Positions 21,614 to 33,224 of a stretch of 64,000 nucleotides of DNA are shown here, in pieces. The notes beneath the pieces are model-generated. The model saw only the letters and a list, made by a program, of their open reading frames with translations, searched no databases and was not told the origin of the DNA. Location: positions 1,736,001 through 1,800,000 of the forward strand of contig JACGZH010000001.1 in the NCBI GenBank assembly GCA_014706385.1. Direction: 5' to 3'. The DNA comes from Phaffia rhodozyma (Eukaryota > Basidiomycota > Tremellomycetes > Cystofilobasidiales > Mrakiaceae). The position numbers were made by a program, and so were the translations under genes. Numbering within the stretch: the stretch's first letter is position 1; each line of letters starts with the position of its first letter.

Positions 21614-23228
21614 TCATGAGGCCGAGCCAACCTGCCGTCCTGTTTCCAACAAAAAACTGAAGCTCTCGGCCCGACTCCGTCCTGTCAGCCCGGGGTTCTC
21701 TTTTTCTTCCGGTAGCCGTCCTATCTTCATCGGTCTTCCTTCCCTCCCTGATGATTGGTCGACAGAGACTATCTCTGGGATGGGTTCGAACCCCTCGGAT
21801 CTTGTCGGTGAGGACGAGAGCTTTGTCGACCGACTCTTTTCCGTCATCGCCCGGGTAGACACCGATGGGGACGGAGTCCGGGATCGAGAACGGTTGGTTG
21901 GAATTGAGGAGTTAGGGACAAGATGCAAGGTCGAATGAATGCGAGACAGAGGGGGTGTCGTCGGTTGGGAAGACGTTTTGGAAGGCGCAGGCGAATGCGA
22001 AGATGGTGAGCCGGAAGCCATCGGTTTAGGTTGAGTCGACCGGTAGCCGAGTAGCCTACGATTGACAACAGTCCGCAATGAAGAGTAGGGAAGTATCAAC
22101 AGATTGTATACCAGCCGGGCAAACTAGAGGACGTTGAACTGAAACCAACACCTACTTCCACCAAATCCCGGTGAGGCCCTTCTTCCTAGCTCGGAGCTCT
22201 CTGTATCGTTCCTCTCGTTTCTTTTCAAACAGCGCTCTGTATCGCTCGTATCCATCCCTAAAGACCCGATCGACTCTACTAGAGAAGATGAGCTCTCCTC
22301 TGGGATTCTTTGTTGGTGGGATCGCCGGGATTGGCTTCGGGTTCGGTCCGCTGGCAGGCTTCTGAGACTTGCTCGAGCTCGGTAGCGTCGTGGGTGATAT
22401 CGACGGAGATCTCGGACTGGGCGATGTGGCAGAAGAAGACAAAGAGGAAGGCACAAGAAGAGAGAGCGGGAAGGGAATATATGGGATCAGCGGCTTGGGG
22501 GAGACACGCATATTAAGGTGCATGTTTAGCGATCGAAGTGCTCTGTTAGCATGGGGAACGTAACTGTTTAGAAGCGGGAGACAATCGATTTGGTATGAGG
22601 TGATCGATACAACTGAGGAGTCAGACCGAAAGTCAAGCACAAACCGGTTGGCGTATCCTATTCGTTCGGCGTACATCCCGCTCGCAAAGAACAACAGGAG
22701 TGTCACTACTGCTACCGGTAGTAACGAGAGATGTAGATAGTGCAGTGAGGGTGTCTAAGATGGTGAAGGAGTATTCCGAAAGGACAGATCAATTCCACGA
22801 ACTCCCAAACGCAGACTGACAGAGAGTCACATCGGTAGCAAGCGACTTACAGGTGAAGGCTGCAAGAAAGATTTGTGGACAAGCACTAGAATGGAGACCA
22901 CAAGAATAGCGAGGAAGACTATGATCCAGAGCACGACGGGAACAGACGCACAGAGTGAACGAACCGAGAGCAAGCACAATCAGCCTTCGCGCAAACACTT
23001 ACACATAACCAGCCATCACCTAGCGCTCTGCTCTGCACATGTCCTGCTTGTTTCTGAATATTGGCACTCACTTTCATACTTCCGTTTTCTGCTACGAAGC
23101 AGAGCTGCGTTCTGTTTGAGTCGTTCCTCAAACAGCAAGAGATCCTTGTAGGAAGCCACATCCGCCGAGGGAGCGAATCCGTTTCTAGAGTTGACGGTAG
23201 ATGTGAACGATGTCCTCCTTGGAGGCAT
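21614..23228 (-). CDS. SPO7: Spo7-like regulator of the Nem1 lipin phosphatase
   Basis: Spo7 (animal CNEP1R1) is the membrane partner of the Nem1 phosphatase. The complex activates Pah1/lipin at the nuclear/ER membrane, controlling lipid synthesis and nuclear shape. Visible: YKDLLLFEERLKQNAALL (family signature) and KRKYE joined to IFLAILVVSILVLVHKSF (TM1). Next come TPSLHYLHLSLLPVAVVTLLLFF (TM2, continuing ASGMYAERIGYANRYV) and HANRALRSLNMHLNMR. A proline-rich linker follows, then the conserved NPRGELIFSSRVDRVFRDGYERYR. A last intron (GTAGGT to CAATCGTAG) joins GIWWK to LLGYRSTQPK, adding a ~150-residue Ser/Pro/Arg tail that is absent from yeast Spo7. Intron 1 (from 23071) skips an in-frame stop. 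Confidence 0.85.
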
Positions 23229-24238
23229 ATTGTGTGGGTGTGTGAGCTAGTGATAGAGTCCAAGAGTCCAACACCAACGTCTGATGGTCGATGGCAGTGA
23301 AGACGATTGGGGTAAAGAAGTTGTTGTAAAGCGCCGGCTATAATGAAGCCTGACTGCGGTCGTAACCCTAACAGCCAGAGGGCAAACCCGACTGTGGCTT
23401 GGATAGGATGGCCTCGACCGATCAAGACATCACAGACATACGCGCACGACTCAGGAAGAAAGGAGAGAAGGTGGGAGGAGCATAGGAGCGCAACTCAGTA
23501 GATGCTCTTGGCAAAGCATGACTTGCCTTGGTCCGTTGTCGTACGAATGTTGGAAGACAGTCTGCATGCGCGCGTGGGGAGAGGAAAGAGTCGGATAAAG
23601 CATACGCTCATACCAGAACAACATATATGGAACTTTGCACTGGATGTTGGAAGGAAGAAACAGTTGCTATACAACTGTTTGATGTCCGATGGATCTGTTC
23701 TTGGAGGTATCTCTGAATCAAGGTCAAGAGATAGATGCGACGACCGAGCCAACGACTCACCCTATGCCTCATTCATAGTCTGCACCAAATCCCTGCTCTC
23801 GTACGAATTCTCAATCGTTAGCTGATATCATAGCGCCGCCTGCCTGTCTTCTCAATGATTTCGTCCCTCCCTCCCATCAGATCAGACACCCTCAAGTGAA
23901 CCTACAACGACTACATCATCATAGGTGTATCTAGAGGCATCTGTTAGACTGCGTCCGATGCATTGAACGCTGAAGATGCAGCCTTTCCACGTGGGCGCAG
24001 CAAAAACTTTGCCGTCCACGCGACTCGTCAACTTTCCTCCTTCTTGACTTTCAACTTCCACCTGAAGAAGATCAAACGGTCGTGCATCGTCTGCCTTTCT
24101 TGCCAGGGATACTTACCCGGTAGACAAAGTCGAGCGCGACCACGAAGATCTGGCTGTTCACTGGCAAAAGACCTCGATTCGATCAACAGTTTTTCCCTCT
24201 CGCTGGACATTAAGTGAATAGCAGCCCAAGCAGTCGTC
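23229..24238. other. Divergent intergenic region, SPO7 / membrane protein
   Basis: About 1 kb between divergent starts. It has one CACGTG E-box at 23988-23993 in the context TTTCCACGTGGG. Short open frames exist on both strands, but none has splice logic or family features. No tRNA recognised. Confidence 0.45.
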
Positions 24239-25476
24239 ATGAATCTTCCACACCCGCCTCCTCCGACCGGATTCGTTTCCTCTTTTCTCACCCTCACTGC
24301 TATCATTGTGGTTCTCCTGGCCTCTTGGGCGATCGTCATGTTCCGAAGCAGACGGTCACTCAAGGTACTAGATGCCGAAAGGAGAACCGAGCTGACATAC
24401 CTGCTCGATGGTGTTCAGTACAAGAAACAAAAGTATGAATGGGACACCTGGGCAAGAGGATACCTGATATGTACGTTTGCAAGCTATTTTTGTGTATCCT
24501 TTCACCTTACACCCTCCCGCCGGTTTATAAACAGTGAAGCCAGCGAACGAGTGATGACTTATCAATCTTACTCTCACTCTCATTGGACCAGTCTTGACGA
24601 TCGTTCTGTTCGGAATCAACACTTTCAGCATCGTGTCTTCCATCCTTCAAGAGCCTTACCAGCATGAACCCAAGTTGTACGTATTACAGAAGCCCAGTCC
24701 TTTCCGTCTTCTTCTCAGAGTTCATATGCCTGATATTTCTTGACACATACCATCGATACTCATCCAACGTTTGATAATATCCTGTCCGTACTCCAGTTGG
24801 CTATTGAAAGTTGTCACCATCCCAACAATCCTCGTACGTACCTTGACTCTGTGCGTCCCTTGCTATAAGCCGAGCCTCCTTCTTACCATCTTCTCTTTCT
24901 CTTCCAGTTTGCCCTCATCTTCCAACTGGTCAATCGGGAGCCGCATTCCTATGCACCTGCACAGCTCAACTACACCATTGTTCTTCTCTTGACCCTCGTC
25001 CTTGTTGTCATCACACCACTGTTCACCTCGATTCGTTCGTACCCCTGTCCTTTCTTTGACTACTAGTCGACCGGTGTGTATGTCGGGCTCATGTTTTGGG
25101 ACATGTCTTTCTTTTGTATCTCTCTTCCTTTCCATGGCGCTTTCACCTCTCAAACTATACAGCTGCTGATACCGATCGAGGCCGACTCTCCCTAGCCAGA
25201 CGGCTAATGGAACACCTTGTTGGCCCTGCTCTTTGTGCGCCTACTGTTCCTACTCTCTCTGAATATACACGCTTTAGGTGTCATTCTACTAATCTGTACT
25301 ATGCTTCTGCTGTCGTTGTTATAGTGATGGGTGGACTGGTGGCCGTCCATCGAGTTGTTCACGATGTCTTCGAAGACGCCATCACCCGACCGCCTAGTCT
25401 GAATACTCTTGATGAAGAGTCCGAAGACGGCTTTGAGCCAGAGAATGAAGAGGAAACACCAGAACCAAGAACATAA
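24239..25476 (+). CDS. Unknown multi-pass membrane protein
   Basis: Five exons. Predicted membrane helices in order: FVSSFLTLTAIIVVLLASWA, LTIVLFGINTFSIVSSIL, FWLLKVVTIPTILFALIFQLV (split by an intron), and TIVLLLTLVLVVITPLFTSI. A last one lies near SAVVVIVMGGLVAVHRVV, before a cytosolic acidic tail (DEESEDGFEPENEEE). ATG 24239 gives MNLPHPPPPTGF. After the intron starting GTTCGT (25035-25040) the frame reads PADTDRGRLSLARRLM. From about 25208 another frame encodes a much more hydrophobic stretch that could rejoin the tail through a 47-nt intron (see findings). I do not recognise the family; transporter or scaffold roles would be guesses. Confidence 0.6.
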
Positions 25477-26175
25477 GTTATCCTCCCTTTCTCCTTTTGA
25501 GTATTTGGGTTTCCCTCCCTCTCTTTTCTTCTTCTCCTTTTTCTATCTCTTAAGGTTGTTTGTTCCTTCTTCTGTTTTGCTTTTCTTCTTCTAGCTTCAC
25601 TTCGATGTATTTCTCTTTGGTTTCGTCTGCTCCAATCTTGTTTTTATATTTGTCGCTTCCTTACATTTGCACCGTGCCCTTCCTTTCTGGCCCTTCATCA
25701 TCACTGTTTCATCTACGACATGTTCCCTTGCCGTGATTGGCGTTTCTTCTTTTCTTCTTTCTACTACAATTCCCCTTTCTTCTCTTCGGAGTCTTCCTTT
25801 GAAACACTGTTTTCATGTTAAAAAGGCCTTCGACCGTTTGCGAATGGGTGCCAGAGTATCTTGATCTCTTCAGAGCGATCAATCGACATCAGAAGAGGAG
25901 AAATAGAACCAAGAAATCCCAAAAAGGAGATACATCAAAAGAGCTGTCTTGACTGACGTCATACGAGCCGTCTAGGTTCTCCATCTTCGGAAAGTCTACT
26001 CAAACTTGACCTAGACACCCCACTTCTCATCTTCTTTCTTGCTTGTTAAAACAGCCGATTCTCTCCAGACATATCGGTTGAGAATTAAGTGATAATAACA
26101 AGAAGACGGACGAAAGAATAACAAACCTCTTGGGATCGGTAGTGATCTTCCACCCGTCAAAAGAGACTTGTAGTT
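25477..26175. other. Intergenic, tandem plus genes
   Basis: About 700 bp. The first 350 bp on the plus strand are extremely CT-rich (TTCTTC and CCTTTC runs), consistent with a 3' UTR or a downstream promoter tract. No gene supported. Confidence 0.4.
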
Positions 26176-26844
26176 ATGCAGCTCACACGAGCCTTGAAGC
26201 AATCCTTCCGAATCAGACCATCCCTTGGCCTCGCTCCTCCTTTTGCACACTTACGATTCACTCTCCCTTCCGGCCGGTTCAAATCGTTCTCATCTTCTGA
26301 TTCTGCTCCAGTACAAACAGGGATAGAAGGATCTCCTACGACCAAGTCGATGAAAGAAACTTCTGAAGGACCTACTCCGATCGACAAGACATCTACCAAC
26401 CAGCCCCTCACCTCACATGCCACATCTCTCCCGTCATCACTACAGCCGCCAGCACCACCTGGGATCACCCAAACGTCAAAAGACTCTCAGACAGAGGAAG
26501 GAGCACAAGGAAAGGGAAAACGAACGATAGCGGAGAGAGACGCAGAGATGATGCAAAAGTTGTTGGATAGGGATGGTGGACAGTCGACGTTGAGTACGGA
26601 GGATGGGGCTTGGACCGGGTTGAAGACACATGTGAAGAACAACATGGTTCGTTCTTTCGTTTCCGATTGCCCTCTCTCTCTGGTCTACCTACAGAGGACT
26701 CCAGACCGGGTTTCTCTATCGAGCGAGACATCAGAAACTTATTCTCGCTTTCTCATAACACCACGCCAATCGACCACAGTTCCGAGTAATCTAAACTCGA
26801 CCGTGTACTCACTTCTCTCAACATGTATCCCGTCCACTATGTAA
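26176..26844 (+). CDS. Orphan, probable mitochondrial protein
   Basis: The N-terminus MQLTRALKQSFRIRPSLG has many Arg/Ser/Leu and no acidic residue for about 40 residues, ending RFKSFSSSD. This is the composition of a mitochondrial presequence. A disordered Thr/Ser/Pro region follows, then a conserved-looking block RTIAERDAEMMQKLLDRDGG and AWTGLKTHVKNNM. At 26647 a GTTCGT donor begins what may be an intron, with acceptors at CTACAG or CTCCAG. The true C-terminus could therefore be much shorter than the continuous reading frame, which runs to 26844. The family is not recognised. It converges on the Rmd1-like gene. Confidence 0.5.
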   Translation: MQLTRALKQSFRIRPSLGLAPPFAHLRFTLPSGRFKSFSSSDSAPVQTGIEGSPTTKSMKETSEGPTPIDKTSTNQPLTSHATSLPSSLQPPAPPGITQTSKDSQTEEGAQGKGKRTIAERDAEMMQKLLDRDGGQSTLSTEDGAWTGLKTHVKNNMVRSFVSDCPLSLVYLQRTPDRVSLSSETSETYSRFLITPRQSTTVPSNLNSTVYSLLSTCIPSTM

Positions 26845-26985
26845 TCATATCAAACTGAGTAATGCTAGCCTAGTTCTCTTCGTTACTCACTTACATCGAG
26901 ATGAACGAGAAAACAGAGCGACGATAAAAAAACAACATTTATCGGGGATACATAAACCTTGAAGCTAAGAGGGATCGGACCCGTT

Positions 26986-29635
26986 TTAGACAAACAAGTC
27001 GACCATAATCGTCGTCAATCCCAAGATGATCTCGAGCTGTAAACCATCAGCGATCAATCATACCAGCAACAACAGGAAAGAGAGAGAAGGTGAAGAGCGT
27101 TAGACGAAGATAAACAGACAGAAGAAAATCTCAGAAAGAAGAAGACTGACGACGATGAGCCAGATGACAATTCGTTCTAAACCTTCGCCGTGAGCGCTGT
27201 TTACCGATTCCTATATTCAAAATTGTGGCAATTTCAAGTTGAGCAGGCCATCCATATTTCATGGTAAGAAAGTTTCAAGACAAAAGACAAACCTTGAGAA
27301 GTCTGAGCATATCTTGCAGAACATCAACTCGACCATTAATGACTTTTAGCCGTTGGGGGACTTCCAGGTAGAATACTCCAGCGCTACAAATATATCGTCA
27401 CGGAACAGAATCAATATCAACATCCTTGTTCCTCAGACAAAAAAGGGAGGCGAATATAAATGCTAACGAGTATAATGGTTCTAAATCTGGGAACGTCCAG
27501 AACAACTCGGGCGAATCAACAAAAGAGGAACCGACAAGACTGATGTTGACTCTTAGAAGGAAAAGTCGACCGATCTGCTTCATGATCTCCTTTCGAGGCA
27601 TCTACATATACAGACACAAATCAGAGAAGAAGTCAGGAATTGATAGATGTTGTGATATCAGTATACACAACAAATGGTCACTCGGAGCACATACTTTAAT
27701 CTTTCCTGTTTCGGAAATGTTTTGAGGAATATCCTTCGTCTCTTCGATTGTGTTGGATACTGCTCCTTCGAAGAAAGATAGTTTGACGGACTGAGCGAGA
27801 GCATGAGAGAGCGAAAGCTTTGTCCTAATCGGTTCGAAGAAATGTATGTAATCAGTAGGACAGGATATACGCAAGGTAGATAGAACCTGACTTCTCTTGC
27901 TTACATATATGAAGACCCTTTTCTGAGAGCAATAACGTCGTTATATATTCTGTGTACACAAGCATAAGGAGTAGATTAGTAGACGTCGATAGAGACAAAG
28001 AAAAAAACCTTTCTTGAGTGGTACGTACCTGGAATAGTTGGCATAGTAAAAGTTGAGGTCTTCCATCTCGATATCATCTGGAGAAAGTCGTTCGACCTCA
28101 TATCGTTTTCTGACAGAGAGAATACATGTCAGTCTCCCAGAGTTTTTTTGCGCGAGGATACATGGAAAGGAATTCTCGGAGCAGACGTCGCGGAATGACT
28201 TACAACGAAGAGATGAACCGCTTCTCCTGCTCTTGAGTCATACCCCAGATGACGACTATTCATGAAGAGGAAAAAAAAACTTCTTTCAGTCAGCTGTTAT
28301 GAAAGCGTCTATCAGACCTGAGGAGGCAAAATCTTCGACCTACCAGTTCCGTACTCGAACACAAACACGTCTGCTTTGGTCACTCTGCCCTGGCCATCCT
28401 GACCGAACTGTTTGTTCGGTGCCTGTTCGTCTCCACTATATTCACTATCGACTGCAAATCGTGATTTCCTTTTCTTCTTCCTCTGATCGGTCTCTTCTTT
28501 ACTGGAGGTTTCACCGGGAGGACCATCGGTCTGAGAGTTTTCGCCATTGGCCGATGAGGTTTCCTCTTCGATGTCGATCAACCTACCAGTGTTCGAGCTT
28601 GAGCCATGATGGTGATTTGCGGGATTCAGATTGGACCCTCCTCTTGTAGAGGCGTTTGAAGGAGACGAAGAAGGAGGAGCAGGAACGGTGTAGGATGTGT
28701 AGATCGCTTCGTCAAATTGAACAGGGTTGGTGTCATGTGTGGCCCTACGGGATTTCAGATGCTCAAACACAGCCGGTAACCGATATGATCTTGATAGGAT
28801 TGAAATTCCAGATGGACACAGAAGGGACAGTTTAGGAAGCTGAGACTCATAAAGCTCGGTAGGTCTCGAACAAGACCACTCGATCATAGATCCAAGCGAT
28901 ATGACAGGATAAAACACTTACGTCGCAACACAGTAAGCTGTGACCCTGGGTAACCGAGCTTTCTCTTTCCGGGTAAGCCTCATTGCATCCCTTCTAGCTG
29001 AACCAGCCGGGATTTGAGCCAGTTGTTTATAGACCTGTAAGGATGATCAATCGAGCACGAGATAATCCTCAAGAGAGTCAGTTCATTGAATCTATCGACT
29101 TACTCTTCACAAACAGATAGGCATATACATGAGCGGCAAGAGAGGACAAACTCACCTGAACACCATCATCATCGTCCTCGTCCAAATCATCATCCTCACT
29201 TTCACTCTCATCGTCGTCGTCTCCTTCCTCTCCGGTAGGAGGTTTTTCGGCCTTGAAGACTTTTGTAGGTTGAGGAGGTAGCGTTTCAGGCTCGTCCGGC
29301 AAGACCTTAACCAGTGCCAAGAGTAAGGCCAATTCCATTAATTCGTCGTTAGTTTCTCGTCCTCAACCAGAATGCCATGAGAGAGAAAGAGGGTTTAGTG
29401 CACCTTGAGCTTTTGACTTGCTTTCGTAGATCTATGGACAGTAGATATAAAGGGTATGGAAAGAATATCTAAGCGATCAGCAACCGAAAGTTCAAACAAG
29501 CCGAGGCGGTTTACATAACAAACAGCAAGGCAGGCGGACAAGGGTATCTTACCTGTTTGGCCCTCGAGGCTGAGGGGCTCCTGGTGGTGGAGGTTGACGT
29601 TGAGTCACCGGGAGCGAGGGTTTATTTGATGCCAT
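26986..29635 (-). CDS. Rmd1/DUF155 family membrane protein
   Basis: This matches the DUF155 family (yeast Rmd1 and Rmd8, fission yeast Sif2/Sif3). Family members are membrane-anchored; one human member, RMND1, acts in mitochondrial translation. Visible blocks: RVTAYCVAT-type sequence, AIYTSYT, a long polar linker, VTKADVFVFEYGTG, VVIWGMTQEQEKRF, DIEMEDLNFYYANYSR, and KLSLSHALAQSVKLSFFE. These continue with ISETGKI, MPRKEIMKQIGRLFLLRVNI, SSFVDSPELFWTFPDLEPLY and VFYLEVPQRLKVINGRVDVL. The C-terminal hydrophobic segment ERIVIWLIVVELEIILGL anchors the protein. It begins MASNKPSLPVTQRQ at 29635 and has an acidic DDDDESESEDDD run. About eight introns. Subcellular location is not decided. Confidence 0.85.
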
Positions 29636-30018
29636 GACAGAAAGAGAACAACAAGAAGAGTGGACTTGGGTGAGTGTAGAAGGGCAAAGTATAGAGGAGA
29701 ACACAGTGTTCAAAGTCAATGACGCTGGATGGTCAAGTTGCCATGACGACCGTTCAATTTCCGTTCACATATTAAACGTTTCTTCTTACCCTGCCTCTGC
29801 GGGTCTTGTTGTACAGTAATGGGGTTTCAAGTTTTTGCCTCTCGTACTTGCTTTGCCATAGAAGAGCTTGCTAATCCATGCACAATAAGATTTAAAAAGA
29901 CGATTCACACGTTAAAGAGAAAACTGGTCGTCTGTTGATTTGAAATAAGAATAGTGAGTAAAAGAAAAGATGCTTGGTTCCGACAGTTCACGTTCCGCCC
30001 CCACTTCCATTTTCCCAT
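29636..30018. other. Intergenic, tandem minus genes
   Basis: Upstream region of the Rmd1-like gene and 3' end of the PQ-loop gene. A minus-strand TATA-like and A/T-rich area lies near 29880-29960. Nothing else recognised. Confidence 0.4.
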
Positions 30019-33000
30019 TCAACCAGTTGGGCCGCCCCCCTTCTCAGACGTCTCCATGCTCAAACTTTGATTCTGTAGTGCTATTGTCGGTGACGATGGG
30101 GCCGACGGAGATGAAACTTCGGCCCTATCTTCCTCTAGGAAAGATATACTCTTCGACGCGGTTCCTCCTGAAGTGGACCGATGTCTATTACGTTTCTGCG
30201 GAGGTTCGTACAATCCAGAAGGAGGATGTCCCTCGGCTCCGGCTCCGGCTCCAGCTCCCACCGCTACTACTGAAGTTGCGTCTATTCGTCCCACACTGGC
30301 AACACCACCGCCATCAATGCCAGTTTGGCCAGCCCGGGTAGATCCCGCTCGGCTTAAAGGTCGCCTACCAGAAGGGTACAACGACTCGCCCCTGGACTTG
30401 ATGCCGGTGCTCGAACTTAACGATCTCTGCCTCGGTATCATTGGCGATCTCATCGTCGAAGGCGACCTTCGTCCACCTCCTATATCTGCTGATCCTGCGA
30501 AAGCAGGGAACGAGTCCTCGATAGGACTCTCGTGGAGTAAAGGGGCATTCTCCATCTCGTCGTTCGGCACGTTGGAATGCCCCCTGGAATGGGAGGAGTA
30601 TCCGTGAGCGTGCCCGTAGGGAATGATAGCTCGACGATGCGACGTTGTCGATGGTTTCCGAGCCCACGGTGGAGGTGTGTCAGGAAGAGGCGGGGCCGAG
30701 CCGTAGATGATTGCCTGGATCATAATCGTCACGTCAAAGATGAGTGTGCCCCCGCTTCCGACGAGGTAAGGCAAACTCTCAAGTAAGAATTCTGTCCCTT
30801 CTGGGCGGGGTCGATGCATCATCGGGTTCGATACGATCGATAGCACATAGAAAGACTGAGGAAACCATAATTTGCAAACAAAAGATGTTGAGCATGTGCG
30901 CGTACTTTAGCGTACGCAAGAGAGAAGAAGAAGACAAGAGGAATATGGACGTACGTTTCCACAAAAGGCGGCGACAAACAACAAGATAGAGAGCCCTTCA
31001 ATAGACTTTCTTGTGAACTGAGTTTATCCAATGTGAAAATGATGTCGACCGGTTCAATTCATCCACACGGTTCCTGACGAACCACAACAGAAGGAGAAAA
31101 AGTGGCACTCACATTTTTCCATATCTGAGGCATTCTTGATGTTAGATAAAGCACCGTACACGACCAAGCGCTCATCCTCCCGATCGCTCTTCGCCATGAG
31201 AACGGTGGGGCAGTCGGTCGATGACCTCCCGGTTGGCTGCTAGACTTGTTTTCCTCTTTATCTCCTCTTTCATCATCTTCATCGTCTTGCTCGCTGCCAG
31301 TCTTCACAGGGTCTTCAACGGCAGGTACGTCGTAGACCGAATCTCCTTCGGGAACGTTCAAAAACTCTACAAGAACACTATCTGAATTGCTCGCTGATGA
31401 ATCGGATCGAGTCTCATGCGCGACCGAGCGACCTGTATTCCAGAGCACCCTTCCGCTTTCTCGCTCCTCTGGTAGAACATGTCCTATTGAGGAACCCACC
31501 AAACTGCCATATCCTACCGAACCCGGTGCTGAAACCAACTCCAATCCCATCCCACGAACACTGAAGAACGTCCCTAAGCCCATCAGCACGACTCCGGCAG
31601 CTGCAGCATGTCTTCGGGCGTTCCCTCCGGTGCTGGATTGATGGTGACTCGCCTTGGGGTCTCTGCTGATGCTTCTACCTGGATGATTAGGTCTCAGCCC
31701 CAGCTCACGGTATTGAAACTGACCTTCGAGCCTCATCGCTTCATCCAGATATGGACTCGCGCTTTCGGGCGTCGGCGGATGAAGGTCAAACACGAGCGCG
31801 CCCGGCCGAGTAAGCGATCTGCCTCGTTCGGTCGATGACGGTGAGTTCGACTGGTTGGTAACCGAGGATGGGAGTGACGGCTTGAGAATTGTAGGTGACC
31901 GAGCGGGCGATGGTAAAGGGGAATTGGGCGCGGACAAGCTTTGACTCGAAGATCGATCACTAGTCTGAGAAGCTGCCGAGGTGATAGAACCCGAAAGATG
32001 GGTCCTCTTTGAGACACCCGAGTGTCTGAGAATGGAGGACGTCCTAGAGGTATCCGACCGGATACTCTGGCCTCCTAGACTGGTTACACTTGTTTGCAAA
32101 CCATGCGTCGACAGATCTTGGTCATCACTGTCTAAAGCACCTAGTTGTTTGTTCGAACGAGACCGACGGCCTTCTTTCTTGCCCGTCCGCGATTTACTTC
32201 GGTTCACACCTCCGTTCGCTCGTCTGGAAGCAGCAACAGCTTCTGCAGCTCGGGCCACGTTGGCAGCGGCCGCGCTCATCTCGTCGTAGGTCGCGTAACC
32301 CCTTCGTCGATGGTTAGAATGACTCCTGGCGACCGAGACATGTGTTCCAAGCTCTTTGGGAGAGCCAAAGTCGGGTCCACGAGATGAGTCGAGATACGAG
32401 GAGGATCGTTGATGGTTATAAGGGGCGACAGCGGTCGACGCTGTTGTAGGAAGATAGGAAGATGAAGGGCCTTGACGAGGAGGCGTGCGAACTCGCTTGT
32501 AATGGAAAAACTGGGCCAAGAGGGTGGCGTCCACGAAGACGAAGTAGAAGGCGAGATATTTCTGTAGATAGGCAAACACAGAAAGAAAAGAAGAAGAAGA
32601 AAAGCATTCCGGGGTAAGAAATTAAGATAAGGCGTTATGGGCGAGATGATTGGAAAGGAGGTTCAGGATGTTCTCAGGTTCCGGAGAGATGACTCTGTAT
32701 TCACAGTAAACCCATTCCTCTCTATCGCGAAGTTCTTCCTGAGCTGAGATGAAGACAAGAATTATGTACCTGGAACTCTAGCTGGTCGGTGAGCACACAT
32801 CCTATCAAGTTCGTTAAATCACCTGATAAGAACATCCAAACAAGGAGAAGGTCTGAGCGCCCGAAAGACATAGTTGATAGAGGAGGACATATATGAGGAC
32901 ACCTACCGAATGCCCAGTTCAATAAGAATGGCAGCGCAAGTCCCTCACAGCTCTTGACCTTGTAGTTCTGGTAAATCTGTGGGAATTGAGCCCAAAGCCT

Positions 33001-33224
33001 GGATACATGTGTGTGTATTCGAGGTTGAGATCACGAGACACGAAAGACAGATAGAGAAGAAAGAACAAACAAAGAAACATGTTCTTTCAACCAACAGAGT
33101 GAAGAGGAAAGGTATGTCTAAACAGGAAAGAGAACACGCAGAAAACATACCAGCAGGCAATGGACATGTATCCTATCGCTACACTCAACTTCTGTCTCGG
33201 ATCATCCTCTGCAAATGAGAACAT
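30019..33224 (-). CDS. PQ-loop transporter (Ypq/PQLC2-type) with large insert
   Basis: PQ-loop proteins of this type export cationic amino acids or cystine from vacuoles and lysosomes. The start MFSFAEDDPRQKLSVAIGY leads into TM1, then AQFPQIYQNYKVKSCEGLA (first PQ motif), LPFLLNWAFGDLTNLIGCVL, and YLAFYFVFVDATLLAQFFHY. A Ser/Arg-rich region of roughly 400 residues follows. Membrane segments resume with WRRAIGRMSAWSCTVLYL and SRMPQIWKN (second PQ motif), FTRKSIEGLSILLFVAAFCGN, YVLSIVSNP and LPYLVGSGGTLIFDVTIMI, then a second ~200-residue polar tail. All seven membrane segments and both PQ motifs are accounted for. The insert lies in the cytosolic loop between the two triple-helix bundles. Confidence 0.88.

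Noticed and set aside
21778..21800. GGTTCGAACCC, a perfect B-box-like palindrome
   Set aside because: It lies inside the SPO7 coding exon. No A-box, acceptor stem or anticodon arm can be folded around it; the T-stem would have only three pairs.
22928..23071. C-box-like GTGATGG and CTGA in SPO7 intron 1
   Set aside because: The boxes are only about 40 nt apart and lack a terminal stem. The intron is explained by the need to skip an in-frame stop.
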